From: Lineus longissimus
Taxonomy: Eukaryota; Nemertea; Pilidiophora; Heteronemertea; Lineidae
Length of the DNA: 64,000 nucleotides
Reading direction: 5' to 3'
Assembly (NCBI RefSeq): GCF_910592395.1
Contig: NC_088321.1
Coordinates: 1,550,001-1,614,000, forward strand
Shown here: piece after piece, positions 55,601-63,847 of the stretch
Position numbering within the stretch: the first letter of the stretch is position 1
How the letters are laid out: every line of letters begins with the position of its first letter
Translations under genes and position numbers: made by a program
The notes under the pieces: generated by a model
Told to the model about the DNA's origin: nothing
Databases searched by the model: none
The model's input: only the letters and a program-made list of their open reading frames with translations

Positions 55601-58150
55601 AATCAATCTAAATTAGAACCACAGTCTATCAGTCAAGCAATCAGTATGTTGTCCGACAATATCCGGGCAAAATATCTCTATTTCCTTGACGGAATGCTCG
55701 AGCATTGATAGACAAAATTGGCCAACATTCCTCGGGCCTGGCGGGCAGGCACAACAAAGATATCACGGGCCTTTGTGTGGAATTGTGCCAAGGGGGTATA
55801 CAGGCCTAGTTCTATTTTTTTCGAAATGTTCAAAGGCCTACGTCGCGCTTCTTCCATTATCTCTTGGCGTCATTGAGGTTTATCTTCTGTGCGACGTGCG
55901 GTTCTTGCTGTCAATGTAGTGTAAAACGTGGGCCGAAACGTTGGTGGTGCGAAAATTCCCTTTAAGGGTTGACGGGCAGAGACATGAATTCATCCACAGG
56001 CGGAAGTGTGGCACAGACACATAGTCCGTACTGAACTGTGAAGCTGTGGTAAATACATGACTGTGATGGGTGAAAGTGGATTAGTTCTTCAATCTTTGGT
56101 GGATTCTTAATCTACAGAGCCAGGCCATAACAGGGATATACTTTTTGATAATTAATTTAAGGAAATATTGTGTCAGTTGCCAGTTTAGAACTTGTATTCT
56201 AATAGGCCCATATCAGTCCGCGAGTGACGATTTGATGGCAATCCTGTACACAAATAAATTTTTCTCAGGCAATCGGTATTGGAATGTTTTGAATTTTTAC
56301 TATTATTTCGATAAAAGCCTCTTCATAACACATATAAAATTTGGTGGGAATAAAAGCACCCTTGGTGTACTTTTTTCACCAACCTATATTCATTAAAATC
56401 TACACAGAATGTACACGCTGGCTAATAGAGGTCTCTGGCCTGACCATAGTCATCACGATCATGAAAACCCTGAAGCCATGAGAACTGCTTCAAAATGAAA
56501 TGAATTCCAATTTCAAGGATAGGAGTCTGTTTTCTGTAAAACAAAAACCGACTCCGACCCTCGATTGTAGTGGAATTCACTTCATTTTGAAAGAGTTCTA
56601 AATGCTTGAGGATTTTAAGTTCTTGCCAAAATGGTGGTGGCTGTTTTCAACCCTTAAAAGGTTTGCCCTTGTTGAGCCTCTAATCCTGTTGACAAAACAG
56701 ATCACAGGAGGTGCATTGTACAAATAAATGTTTACTTTTGCTGCCAAAGATTTTTACCACAGTAGATTACCAGGCTGTGCTTGTTGTTTCACAACTGTTT
56801 AACATGCAGGTGCCCAATAGGCTGATCCCATCGCATTTTGAGGGGCCTCATAATCATAGCCAACCAAGCGGTTACACCACTGAGCCTGGTGGTTACACCG
56901 CTTGCTACCACGCAATCAGACCTGGGTTCTATCCCTGGGACAACCCAGGAGGAGCCTCATATGATCAGAGCCTGGTGGTTACACCTCTGGCTACCACGCA
57001 ATCAGACCTGGGTTCGATCCCTGGGACAACCCAGGAGTAGCCTCATATGATCAGAGCCTAGTGGTTACACCGCTGGCTACCACGCAATCAGACCTGGGTT
57101 CCATCCCTTGGACAACCCAGGAGGAGCCTCATATGATCAGAGCCTAGTGGTTACACCGCTGGCTACCACGCAATCAGACCTGGGTTCCATCCCTTGGACA
57201 ACCCAGGAGGGGCCTCATATGATCAGAGCCTAGTGGTTACACCGCTGGCTACCACGCAATCAGACCTGGGTTCCATCCCTTGGACAACCCAGGAGGAGCC
57301 TCATATGATCAGAGCCTAGTGGTTACACCGCTGGCTACCACGCAATCAGACCTGGGTTCCATCCCTTGGACAACCCAGGAGGAGCCTCATATGATCAGAG
57401 CCTAGTGGTTACACCGCTGGCTACCACGCAATCGGACCTGGGTTCGATCCCTTGGACAACCCAGGAGGGGCCTCATATGATCAGAGCCTAGTGGTTACAC
57501 CGCTGGCTACCACGCAATCGGACCTGGGTTCGATCCCTTGGACAACCCAGGAGGGGCCTCATATGATCAGAGCCTGGTGGTTACACCGCTGGCTACCACG
57601 CAATCAGACCTGGGCTCAGGTTAAGTGATCTTGATCAGTGTTCTCCACAGGGTTTTCTCAAGGTAGGGTGATACCCTTGATTTGCATGACGTTTTACCAG
57701 TGTGCAACACAAGGTAGGGTGGCCAACAATTTGTGGTCGGGTGGCCCTATAGGAACCCTCTACAAAGTTCTAGAGCAAGGTAGGCTGGCTCTTCCAAGGT
57801 AGGGTGGGCCACCCTGACAAATAGCCTTGTAGAGAACACTGCTTGACCTCCATGGACCAGAACATTTTTTTTTGGCAGGAGTGGCCAGCCAAACTTAGAT
57901 GGGCCCCAACCAGCAATATGCGACCTGATATCCGCTTGGGTGTTTCTGTGTTACCAAACATAGATGGGCCCCAACCAGCAATATGCGACCTGATATCCGC
58001 TTGGGTGTTTCTGTGTTACCAAACATAGATGGGCCCCAACCAGCAATATGCGACCTGATATCCGTTTCAGATTTCTCTCAAATTATTGACTGTTGTCTTT
58101 CTTTGTCTTTTCAGGTGAGTTTCCATGGTAACAAGATAAAGGTAGAGTAA
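43383..58150 (+). CDS. CARD and coiled-coil protein (five-exon model)
   Basis: Model: 43383-43668, 47474-47690, 47835-47892, 50474-50821 and 58115-58150. Phases 1, 2, 0, 0 agree at every join, giving 945 nt and 314 residues. Residues 1-95 form a CARD-like six-helix domain (SKVLPTLVRHGVF, SRTKAFVERLQKKGPQAFHA). Residues ~96-168 are a charged coiled coil (LALKERDAVLREN, LALREMEALKSDRDRV). The C-terminal part is basic, rich in Arg, Ser and Pro, with a repeated SYSDDE motif. CARDs bind other CARDs in apoptosis and innate immune signalling; CARD followed by coiled coil is the order in CARD9/CARMA-type scaffolds, but the family is unresolved and there is no PDZ-SH3-GUK tail. Exons 1-3 are firm, exon 4 fairly likely, the last exon tentative. 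Confidence 0.65.
44603..44933. mobile_element. TTAA-flanked MITE, copy 3
   Basis: TTAAAGGGAACTGGAACC to the mirrored right end. A few bases shorter than the other two copies because of a small deletion near agttttcgtagtagtgacg. Confidence 0.85.
46001..46127. mobile_element. family D MITE, copy 2
   Basis: Ends tagaatccccgatcgg and gtgatcggggattgtaaact. Opposite orientation to the copy at 46421. Confidence 0.75.
46421..46549. mobile_element. family D MITE, copy 3
   Basis: Mirror image of 46001-46127 across a 293-bp spacer; includes gcgatcaaactacgtcattt. Confidence 0.75.
46722..46850. repeat. short palindromic element
   Basis: ttgggtgatatgaataaaga is mirrored by ctttattcatatcacccat about 110 bases on; the inner words aaatgctttta / taaaagcattt are also inverted. 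Related words occur at 14881-15135. Confidence 0.65.
46973..47385. repeat. 68-bp minisatellite, six copies
   Basis: Unit ggcccgaggttgtaattgat plus agatcgtcttc and gagatactcggagaggtggg. Unit starts at 46973, 47041, 47109, 47177, 47245 and 47313. It ends 90 bases before CARD gene exon 2. Confidence 0.92.
47474..47690 (+). CDS. CARD gene exon 2 (coiled coil)
   Basis: Acceptor aacttgcag, donor aacag|gtgagt. Encodes the heptad-like GFELALKERDAVLRENAKAL and VRDLALREMEALKSDRDRVV, then a basic tail GRRSPKQNN. Phase 1 in, phase 2 out. Confidence 0.75.
47763..47803. mobile_element. pogo-like MITE remnant in CARD intron 2
   Basis: attatagaggtgtccttaaa then ggttccactgt: the last 40 bases of a family copy, just upstream of exon 3. 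Confidence 0.5.
47835..47892 (+). CDS. CARD gene exon 3
   Basis: 58 bases between ttttttaacag and acacag|gtaggc. Encodes DMELSRNDPRFKVVERDTQ. Phase 2 in, phase 0 out. Confidence 0.7.
47893..48830. other. CARD gene intron 3, unassigned part
   Basis: No exon or repeat recognised. Confidence 0.4.
48831..49154 (+). repeat. region ending in a (GAA)n tail
   Basis: The plus strand ends gcgaacgctgaagaagaaga, a simple-repeat tail tail-to-tail with the minus-strand LINE fragment. Words such as gagtggaccagg occur at both edges. Probably another retroposed fragment. Confidence 0.4.
49155..49456 (-). mobile_element. 3' end of a non-LTR retrotransposon, minus strand
   Basis: Reads ERRWQWLGHVLRMPANALPR, then ALTWTPQGRRNRGRPRETWR and, past one in-frame stop near 49279, LTWEAARQRAANRLEWRTL to a stop at 49188. 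This is the usual C-terminus of LINE reverse-transcriptase ORF2 proteins (R-R-x-W-x-GHVxRM ... GRPxxTWRR ... WR). An (AAG)n-type tail follows at about 49155-49172. Dead fragment in CARD intron 3. Confidence 0.8.
49457..49640 (+). mobile_element. second LINE 3' fragment, plus strand, abutting the first
   Basis: The plus strand reads NGRRLGWFGHVSRMAPARLL, the same ORF2 C-terminal motif in the opposite direction, beginning where the minus-strand fragment stops matching. The downstream part is frameshifted. Confidence 0.5.
49641..50473. other. CARD gene intron 3, unassigned part
   Basis: No feature recognised; short frames only. Confidence 0.4.
50474..50821 (+). CDS. CARD gene exon 4 (basic Arg/Ser/Pro-rich region)
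   Basis: Open from a stop at about 50447. The chosen acceptor (tcgaaag|ctg) lacks a pyrimidine tract, so the left boundary is uncertain. Encodes LKMRKKLLAKKS, then two copies of a YxxSYSDDE...W motif, a poly-Pro run and TRSRSKPSRK. The two SYSDDE copies differ by synonymous changes (gatgacgaa, gacgatgaa), which supports this frame as coding. Donor gaag|gtaggt, phase 0. Frames that end early (for example at 50541) are alternatives if another acceptor is used. Confidence 0.6.
50947..51112. mobile_element. MITE family B, copy 4
   Basis: gtcacagcaaaaccagacgc to gcgacatgcgcgc, about 166 bp, in CARD intron 4. Confidence 0.75.
51113..52660. other. CARD gene intron 4; MITE fragment at 51740-51830
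   Basis: The fragment reads cttcccttagcggacacctc and ctattaaggacattactcc, a pogo-like left end without its partner. The rest is unassigned. Part of 51230-51430 resembles 6190-6360 on the other strand (gaatgcctttaatgacgg / ccgtcattaaactggcattc), an additional dispersed repeat. Confidence 0.5.
52661..53219. repeat. 87-bp satellite, ~6.4 copies, open reading frame throughout
   Basis: Unit gggttgcccctcgttagccc plus ggagaggaatagctacctca. Starts at 52661, 52748, 52835, 52922, 53009, 53096 and 53183. As 87 is divisible by three, one frame (52664-53224) stays open with a 29-residue repeat (LPLVSPNWRGIATSVHKPDP). No splice sites or start context support expression. Confidence 0.92.
53319..53443. mobile_element. 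family D MITE, copy 4
   Basis: gagtttacaattcccgatta to gatcagggatcgtaaattc, with the cgaatgcgatcag interior. Confidence 0.7.
53444..54142. other. CARD gene intron 4, unassigned
   Basis: At about 53490-53695 the edges gggacactataggcagcagg and ctgcctatagtcccccttta are inverted, so a ~205-bp MITE is likely. Nothing else recognised. Confidence 0.4.
54151..54316. mobile_element. 166-bp MITE with 8-bp target duplication
   Basis: gggccaaattcataaagggt and its mirror ccctttatgaatttgggcc; flanks aaacttaa (54143-54150) and aaacttat (54317-54324) agree at seven of eight bases. Confidence 0.7.
54396..55017 (+). mobile_element. three pogo-like MITEs in a ~220-bp composite tandem
   Basis: Copies at 54396-54575, 54615-54796 and 54836-55017, each TA-CAGT(A/G)GAACC to ACTG-TA. 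Each spacer is the same 39 bp (gatattaatttcagcattgc ...). MITE plus spacer has therefore been tandemly duplicated as a unit; these are not independent insertions. Confidence 0.9.
55133..55518 (-). mobile_element. pogo-like MITE interrupted by ~220 bp
   Basis: Left half to gattagagagg at about 55212, right half from accaatttgggaccaaaact at 55440. The intervening 220 bp is unrelated, so a second event split or replaced the centre. Confidence 0.7.
55519..56845. other. CARD gene intron 4, unassigned
   Basis: At 55840-55920 a weak remnant of family B (cttccattatctcttggcgtc ... gtgcgacgtgcgg). No exon recognised. Confidence 0.4.
56846..57617. repeat. 86-bp satellite of tRNA-like units, nine copies
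   Basis: cctcatatgatcagagcc recurs every 86 bp (56955, 57041, 57127, 57213, 57299, 57385, 57471, 57557). Each unit contains tggtggttacaccgctggct and cctgggttcgatccc, which resemble tRNA A- and B-box regions. No full cloverleaf can be drawn, so this looks like a tandemly amplified tRNA-derived SINE head. Confidence 0.75.
57645..57842. mobile_element. MITE with CAGTGTTCTC ends
   Basis: cagtgttctccacaggg at the left, ccttgtagagaacactg at the right. The interior has repeated aggtagggtgg words. CAGTG ends suggest a hAT origin. Confidence 0.6.
57899..58065. repeat. 65-bp tandem repeat, 2.5 copies
   Basis: gatgggccccaaccagcaat recurs at about 57899, 57964 and 58029. Confidence 0.85.
58115..58150 (+). 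CDS. CARD gene possible terminal exon, copy 1
   Basis: Strong acceptor (gtctttctttgtcttttcag) then VSFHGNKIKVE and TAA, in the phase required by exon 4. The same bases cag|gtgagt also make a perfect donor, so this could be a recursive splice site and not an exon. Confidence 0.35.
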   Translation: MSFHGNKIKVE

Positions 58151-58635
58151 ACATCTCCCTTCAGTTTCTGAAACTTGAAACCAGAAGTGATCATATCCCC
58201 TTTAAATTGGAGGAGGACATTTTAGTTCTGCTACGAAACACCAGCTGGCAGCACCGATTCACAAAAAGCAGAATTGTTTATTAATTGAACCTCACCTAGG
58301 GAGAACATTACATTTATAGATTCACAACAATACATAAGATAAAGTGCACGTGTAGAGAGCAAAATATGAGTGGATCCAGTGAGGGGGGGGCTCTGTCCCA
58401 AGGGGTCGCCAAAAATGTGGTTTTTATCATGAATGTCCATGGAAATTTCGAAAGAAATTGATCATTTTGCCCCCCTCGAGAGCCTTTTGAACCTCTCCCC
58501 CCAAGACCAAAGAGCTAGCGAAGCCACGGAAAAACGTTGACAATGCCAGGAGGTATTACCTCCATGACAATACATACCATATCATGCAATGCAATATTCA
58601 TTACAATAGACACAATAGACAATACACACCTTATA

Positions 58636-59033
58636 AGGCCATGGGAATTATTAATCCTGTTTACCGTCCACCTCCCACATGGGTTCTGAACGAACATGAA
58701 ATATTTTCATTATTTTTTTAAAAATCTATTTATTTTATTGTTGCCATCATTTTTTTATTTAAATAATCTTTCCAGTGGTTCATCTTTACCTTAAATGATT
58801 GAAAAACACAATAAAAACTTGGCAGGGTAGGCTCTTCATCATAATAATGACATTTTTTCAATGCCTCATGTTGATGACCGACCTGATTTCCATTTACTGG
58901 AACTTGCTGAATCGCGTGTTTTGACCAGTAAATCAGACTGTAAACCGATAATGAATAATGAAAAATGAAAAAAAGCCTCATCATCTTTTTAAATCTCTCG
59001 GACGGTAAACAGGGTTAATCATTCCCATGGCCT
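58636..59033. mobile_element. 398-bp MITE inside duplication copy 1
   Basis: aggccatgggaattattaat and ctgtttaccgtcc at the left are mirrored at the right (ggacggtaaacagggttaat, cattcccatggcct). Its counterpart in copy 2 is 60076-60474. Confidence 0.7.
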
Positions 59034-59550
59034 AATGCAATGCAATATTCATTACAATAGACAATACACACCAATTAATACAATGCAATATTCAATACAA
59101 TAGACAATAGACACCGTAATGCAATATTCAATACAATAGATACCGGTTGTGTAGCATACATTAAAAGGACCTGGCCAAAAGATAAACATGAACCAAATGG
59201 CTAAAACTTGAATTTGTTGATGTTTTCTCAATCTCATCATGTGACTTTGTTTTGATCACATGACACATTCATCGTCTGCTACCTTAACTGATCTCCAGCC
59301 AGTGATATTTTGATTCAACCCCTGCCTGGAGATTGAAACAGCTGATTATTATAAGACATGTTAGAGGTTGTCAAATATTGGCACGGACTTTGAAATATTT
59401 GGGGTATTTTTATTGCTGAGCTCAGCTGTTTTAATTGTTTGACCTCAGACATCTATGTGTGGTTTGTCAAGCCATTCGACTAATTGTTCTTGGACAAGAA
59501 AATGTGATTTCTCTAAAATTATTGACTGTTGTCTTTTTTTGTCTGTTCAG

Positions 59551-59586
59551 GTGAGTTTCCATGGTAACAAGATAAAGGTGGAGTAA
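59551..59586 (+). CDS. CARD gene possible terminal exon, copy 2
   Basis: Same peptide as copy 1 with one synonymous change (gtg for gta) and TAA stop. Acceptor gtctgttcag. Confidence 0.3.
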   Translation: MSFHGNKIKVE

Positions 59587-60075
59587 ACGTCTCCCTTCAG
59601 TTTCTGAAACTTGAAACCAGAAGTGATCATATCCCCTTTAAATTGGAGGAGGACATTTTAGTTCTGCTACAAAACACCAGCTGGCAGCACCAATTCACAA
59701 AAAGCAGAATTATTTATCATTTGAACCTCACCAAGGGAGAACATTACATTTATAGATTCACAACAATACATAAGATAAAGTGCAGAGCAAGAGAGAGCAA
59801 AACATGAGTGCATCCTGTGGGGGGGGGGCTCTGCCCCAAGGGGTCGCCAAAAATGTGGTTTTTATCATGAATTTCCATGGAAATTTCGAAAGAAATTGAT
59901 GATTTTGCCCCCCTCGAGAGCCTTTTGAACCTCTCCCCCCAAGACCAAAGAGCTAGCGAAGCCACGGAAAAACGTTGACAATGCCAGGAGGTATTACCTC
60001 CATGACAATACATACCATATCATGCAATGCAATATTCATTACAATAGACACAATAGACAATACACACCTTATAAG

Positions 60076-60474
60076 GCCATGTGAATTATTAATCCTGTTT
60101 ACCGTCCACCTCCCACATGGGTTCTGAAGGAACATAAAAAATATTTTCATTATTTTTTTAAAAATCTATTTATTTTATTGTTGCCATCATTTTTTATTTA
60201 AATAATCTTTCCAGTGGTTCATCTTTACCTTAAATGATTGAAAAACACAATAAAAACTTGGCAGGGTAGGCTCTTCATCATCATAATGACATTTTTTCAA
60301 TGCCTCATGTTGATGACCGACCTGATTTCCATTTACTGGAACTTGCTGAATCGCGTGTTTTGACCAGTAAATCAGACTGTAAACCGATAATGAATAATGA
60401 AAAATGAAAAGAAGCCTCATCATCTTTTTAAATCTCTCGGACGGTAAACAGGATTAATCATTCCCATGGCCTAA
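60076..60474. mobile_element. 398-bp MITE inside duplication copy 2
   Basis: Duplicated together with its surroundings; differs from 58636-59033 by a few substitutions and indels. Confidence 0.7.
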
Positions 60475-60989
60475 TGCAATGCAATATTCATTACAATAGA
60501 CAATACACACCAATTAATACAATGCAATATTCAATACAATAGACAATAGACACCGTAATGCAATATTCAGTACAATAGAAACCGGTTGTACATCATACAT
60601 TAAAAGGACCTGGCCAAAAGATAAACATGAACCAAATGGCTAAAACTTGAATTTGTTGATGTTTTCTCAATCTCATCATGTGACTTTGTTTTGATCACAT
60701 GACACATTCATCGTCTGCTACCTTAACTGATCTCCAGCCAGTGATATTTTGATTCAACCCCTGCCTGGAGATTGAAACAGCTGATTATTATAAGACATGT
60801 TAGAGGTTGTCAAATATTGGCACGGACTTTGAAATATTTGGGGTATTTTTATTGCTGAGCTCAGCTGTTTTAATTGTTTGACCTCAGACATCTATGTGTG
60901 GTTTGTCGAGCCATTCGACTAATTGTTCTTGGACAAGAAAATGTGATTTCTCTAAAATTATTGAATGTTGTCTTTTTTTGTCTGTTCAG

Positions 60990-61025
60990 GTGAGTTTCCA
61001 TGGTAACAAGATAAAGGTAGAGTGA
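60990..61025 (+). CDS. CARD gene possible terminal exon, copy 3
   Basis: Same peptide; the stop is TGA and not TAA. Both differences among the three copies leave the protein unchanged. Confidence 0.3.
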   Translation: MSFHGNKIKVE

Positions 61026-61386
61026 ACGTCTCCCTTCAGTTTCTGAAACTTGAAACCAGAAGTGGTCATATCCCCTTTAAATTGGAGGAGGACATTTTAG
61101 TTCTGCTACAAAACACCAGTTGGCAGCACCAATTCACAAAAAGCGGAATTATTTATCATTTGAACCTCACCTAGGGAGAATATTACATTTATAGATTCAC
61201 AACAATACATAAGATAAAGTGCAGAGCAAGAGAGAGCAAAACATGAGTGCATCCTGTGGGGGGGGGCTCTGCCCCAAAGGGTCGCCAAAAATGTGGTTTT
61301 ATCATGATTTTCCATGGAAATTTCGAAAGAAATTAATCTCAAAATGTCCTGCTTGTCAACCATAGATACAAAATGGGCCATTTCTG

Positions 61387-61460
61387 TACAACTTGACCTC
61401 TGTTATCAGGACACCTCTCTATTAAGGACAGCATTGTCAGTCCCAAAGATGTTTGTAAGG
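61387..61460 (+). mobile_element. pogo-like MITE fragment
   Basis: acaacttgacctctgttatc, then aggacacctctctattaagg; right half only, with the terminal part decayed. Confidence 0.65.
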
Positions 61461-61477
61461 GGTACACCGTTGCATTT

Positions 61478-61683
61478 AATCATTGGTCAGGAAAATAGAA
61501 ATGCAGTTATACACAATGCCATAGTGCCGTTATCGTGCATGCAAATTTGCTGAAACTTGGTATGTTTAGTGTTTGTATATGTCTCAACGCTGGCATTGTT
61601 GAAAATTATATTCAGCACGCATAAATACAATTTGAATTTTCAAATTCAATCACAGATTTCAAATTTTTAACAAACGTTGTGGA
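61478..61683 (+). repeat. interspersed repeat family F, copy 5 (overlaps TRIM 3' end)
   Basis: Starts ggtcaggaaaatagaaatgc and ends near tttttaacaaacgttg, covering the last ~7 codons and stop of the minus-strand TRIM gene. Confidence 0.75.
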
Positions 61684-63818
61684 ATCTTGTGCACCCTGAT
61701 TGTTTGACCATGACCCATAACGAGGTGAGTATCTCCAGCAGAGAACCTTATTGGTCTTTCATCTCCAGGCTCAAGATCACATATTTTGCTCCAACCTCTG
61801 AAATGCCACTTACTCTTGCTCACATCATCCGTATCCGACTTGCGCATCTCCATCCAAACCTTATCTGAATAAACATCAAAAAAAAAGATATCGTCCCATA
61901 TTGTTGCTGAGATATCTATAGATTTGACATCCTGATGGGCTTCCCTCGTCTTAAGTACATGTATTTCTGTGTCTGTGATCACATAAACAGCCCTATAGAT
62001 GTCCCCGGTGACGAAGACGAATCTTCCCCCACATGTTATCCTTTTGGGGATATGTACTGCAACAGTGGAGGCTGCATCAGATTCACTCTTGGAGTCTTTG
62101 TAAATTATATGTGTATGTTCCACAACACCACTCTTGTCAACAACAGTTATAACTTTCTGCCCCTCTTCGTTCCCTCCAAGGATGACGTACTGGTGTTGTA
62201 GGGTCACACCAAGGGAAAGTGGTTCTGTTATGTCGATATCACGGGTGGAGCTGATGTAACCAGCGTCTGGATCAAACAGTTTGACGCTGCATCCAGTGCC
62301 TCCTGTACCGTTGGAAAGTACAGCAAGTTTACCATCGGGAGTGGACGACATGTCATACAGCGGGGGGACGTGATCCTTGAAGGTGCGTTTTAGGGTGCCA
62401 GGGAGTTTGTAGATGTCTATGGCCAATGATGGTTCCCCTAATCTTGTTGGATGAGCGACTGCAAACATTTGACCAAGGTTTGCTACACATGGAATAAACA
62501 TATCCTCTGAAGACACTTGCATGGTCTTCTCGAAGATTTCCGTAGAGTCATATGCATAAAAGTCTTCTTCATCTTCTTCTTCTTCTTCTTCTTCTTCGTA
62601 AGCACAGTCCAATCTTCCAAAACTCAAAGGTATTTCCTGCGGAAAAAAGGTGTGGTGTTTTCCATATAGCACACGTAGCTGTTTTCTATACCCCTTTTCT
62701 TCAATGTCACCCTCTCCATCAACCATAGCATCCATCTCCTGCTTCAATGCAGTCAGTTTGTAAAGATATTCCGGGTCATACTCAGTCTCTGTAAGCAGTC
62801 TCCCTGCTCTCTCAGTGGGCGCCTGCAGTTCCTCAACCATCTCTGACAACTTCTCAAATCCAACTGGAATGTCCTTGACAACTTTGTAGTCCGCCTTGAC
62901 CTGTTCTTTCAACCCCTCCTTCCATTTTGTGATTTGTTCGATACACTTCTGGGCATGATCCTCAATTTCTTTAATCAAAATATCCTGCTTGTCAACCTCA
63001 GGCACGATTAGTTTCAGTAGTGCTAAGTCTTTCTTCAAGTTCTTGAATTCTTCAAGCTTTTCCTGCTTTTTTTCTAAAGTGACTTTCATTTCAGCAACCT
63101 TTTTGTCAACAACATCTACAAGCTTTTCCACGGTGTGCTCTCCATGGTCAAGCATAACACAGACCATACACGCAGCTGTTCCGCATTCATGACAAAAACT
63201 GTTCAAGGAGGAGTCGTGTTTCTCACACATGGCATCCTGCTGCTTCGTCTCAGACCTAAACCGCACCACGACATGTCCCTGCGTCGCTTTATTCCTCGCA
63301 TGGACCTTTGTGCACTCCTCGCAGATATGAAGGTTGCCGCATTCAACGCACAAGTTCACAGCTTGGACCTCCTTCTTCTTGTGGTGACAGATCGTACATT
63401 TTACATCCATCGTAATACCCGCTTTGTTTCCATCTCTCTTTTCTCCGTTCCCTAGTCCTCTTCTTTTGTTCGGAGGACGTTCTGTTTCTGCCCCAGCCTT
63501 CCCTCTACCCTTCCCTCTACCCATTGGTTGAAGTTCTTTTTCCCCTGATCCTCCTTTTCGCCCAGTTTTCACCACAGTGTCCACAACTGCCACGTCCTCC
63601 CCGGTGAAATCCACCATTCCCTTGACACCGTCCCACGGGCGAGGGCACTCCACCTTACACGTCGGGCAGGGAAACTCGTCACCTTCATGGCTTCCAAGAG
63701 TGATCAAGATGCATTCAGTACAAAAACAGTGCTTGCATCGGCCAACTATCTTTAGTGGTTTGGAATCAAGGCACACTGGGCAAACGTTGATGACTTTTGT
63801 TGTGTTCGACGCCATCAT
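61659..63818 (-). CDS. TRIM-like RING/B-box/coiled-coil protein
   Basis: A 719-residue uninterrupted frame. RING finger at residues 13-54 with all C3HC4 ligands (C13, C16, C28, H30, C33, C36, C51, C54). A basic linker (~84-133) precedes a B-box 1-type zinc site (C141-H182; CxxC...CVEC...CEEC) and a B-box 2 (C198, H201, C209, C212, C217, C220, H225, H228). The coiled coil spans ~230-345, then a run of acidic residues (EEEEEEEEDEED, from a GAA/GAG microsatellite) near 410. The last ~290 residues are beta-rich and probably a propeller of NHL/WD type, as in TRIM2/3/71-like invertebrate TRIMs, but blades are not clear. RING predicts E3 ubiquitin ligase activity; TRIMs act in innate immunity and development. 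First of two adjacent ATGs chosen. Convergent with the CARD gene. Confidence 0.9.
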   Translation of the reverse strand: MMASNTTKVINVCPVCLDSKPLKIVGRCKHCFCTECILITLGSHEGDEFPCPTCKVECPRPWDGVKGMVDFTGEDVAVVDTVVKTGRKGGSGEKELQPMGRGKGRGKAGAETERPPNKRRGLGNGEKRDGNKAGITMDVKCTICHHKKKEVQAVNLCVECGNLHICEECTKVHARNKATQGHVVVRFRSETKQQDAMCEKHDSSLNSFCHECGTAACMVCVMLDHGEHTVEKLVDVVDKKVAEMKVTLEKKQEKLEEFKNLKKDLALLKLIVPEVDKQDILIKEIEDHAQKCIEQITKWKEGLKEQVKADYKVVKDIPVGFEKLSEMVEELQAPTERAGRLLTETEYDPEYLYKLTALKQEMDAMVDGEGDIEEKGYRKQLRVLYGKHHTFFPQEIPLSFGRLDCAYEEEEEEEEDEEDFYAYDSTEIFEKTMQVSSEDMFIPCVANLGQMFAVAHPTRLGEPSLAIDIYKLPGTLKRTFKDHVPPLYDMSSTPDGKLAVLSNGTGGTGCSVKLFDPDAGYISSTRDIDITEPLSLGVTLQHQYVILGGNEEGQKVITVVDKSGVVEHTHIIYKDSKSESDAASTVAVHIPKRITCGGRFVFVTGDIYRAVYVITDTEIHVLKTREAHQDVKSIDISATIWDDIFFFDVYSDKVWMEMRKSDTDDVSKSKWHFRGWSKICDLEPGDERPIRFSAGDTHLVMGHGQTIRVHKIPQRLLKI

Positions 63819-63833
63819 CCTGCGTTTTCTAAC

Positions 63834-63847
63834 CTGAAATTAAAGAA
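63834..63847 (-). promoter_or_regulatory. 3' splice site upstream of the TRIM start
   Basis: Minus strand reads ttctttaatttcag|gttag, 15 bases before the start codon. The coding exon is therefore likely preceded by a noncoding 5' exon beyond this point. Confidence 0.55.

Larger units (their letters stand above)
58068..61336. repeat. 1.44-kb tandem segmental duplication (two full, one partial copy)
   Basis: Copies start at about 58068, 59507 and 60946; splice-site positions 58115, 59551 and 60990 give periods of 1436 and 1439. The third copy stops after gaaatttcgaaagaaatt at about 61336. Copies are more than 95% identical, so the duplication is recent. Each full copy contains the splice-site/terminal exon, G-rich runs (58384, 59820), and a MITE with gccatgggaattattaatcc ends. 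Confidence 0.92.

Noticed and set aside
58231-61381. Minus-strand frames in the 1.44-kb duplication (for example 58231-58440, 59750-60013, 61106-61381)
   Set aside because: They diverge between copies by frameshifts and have no recognisable domain; noncoding.
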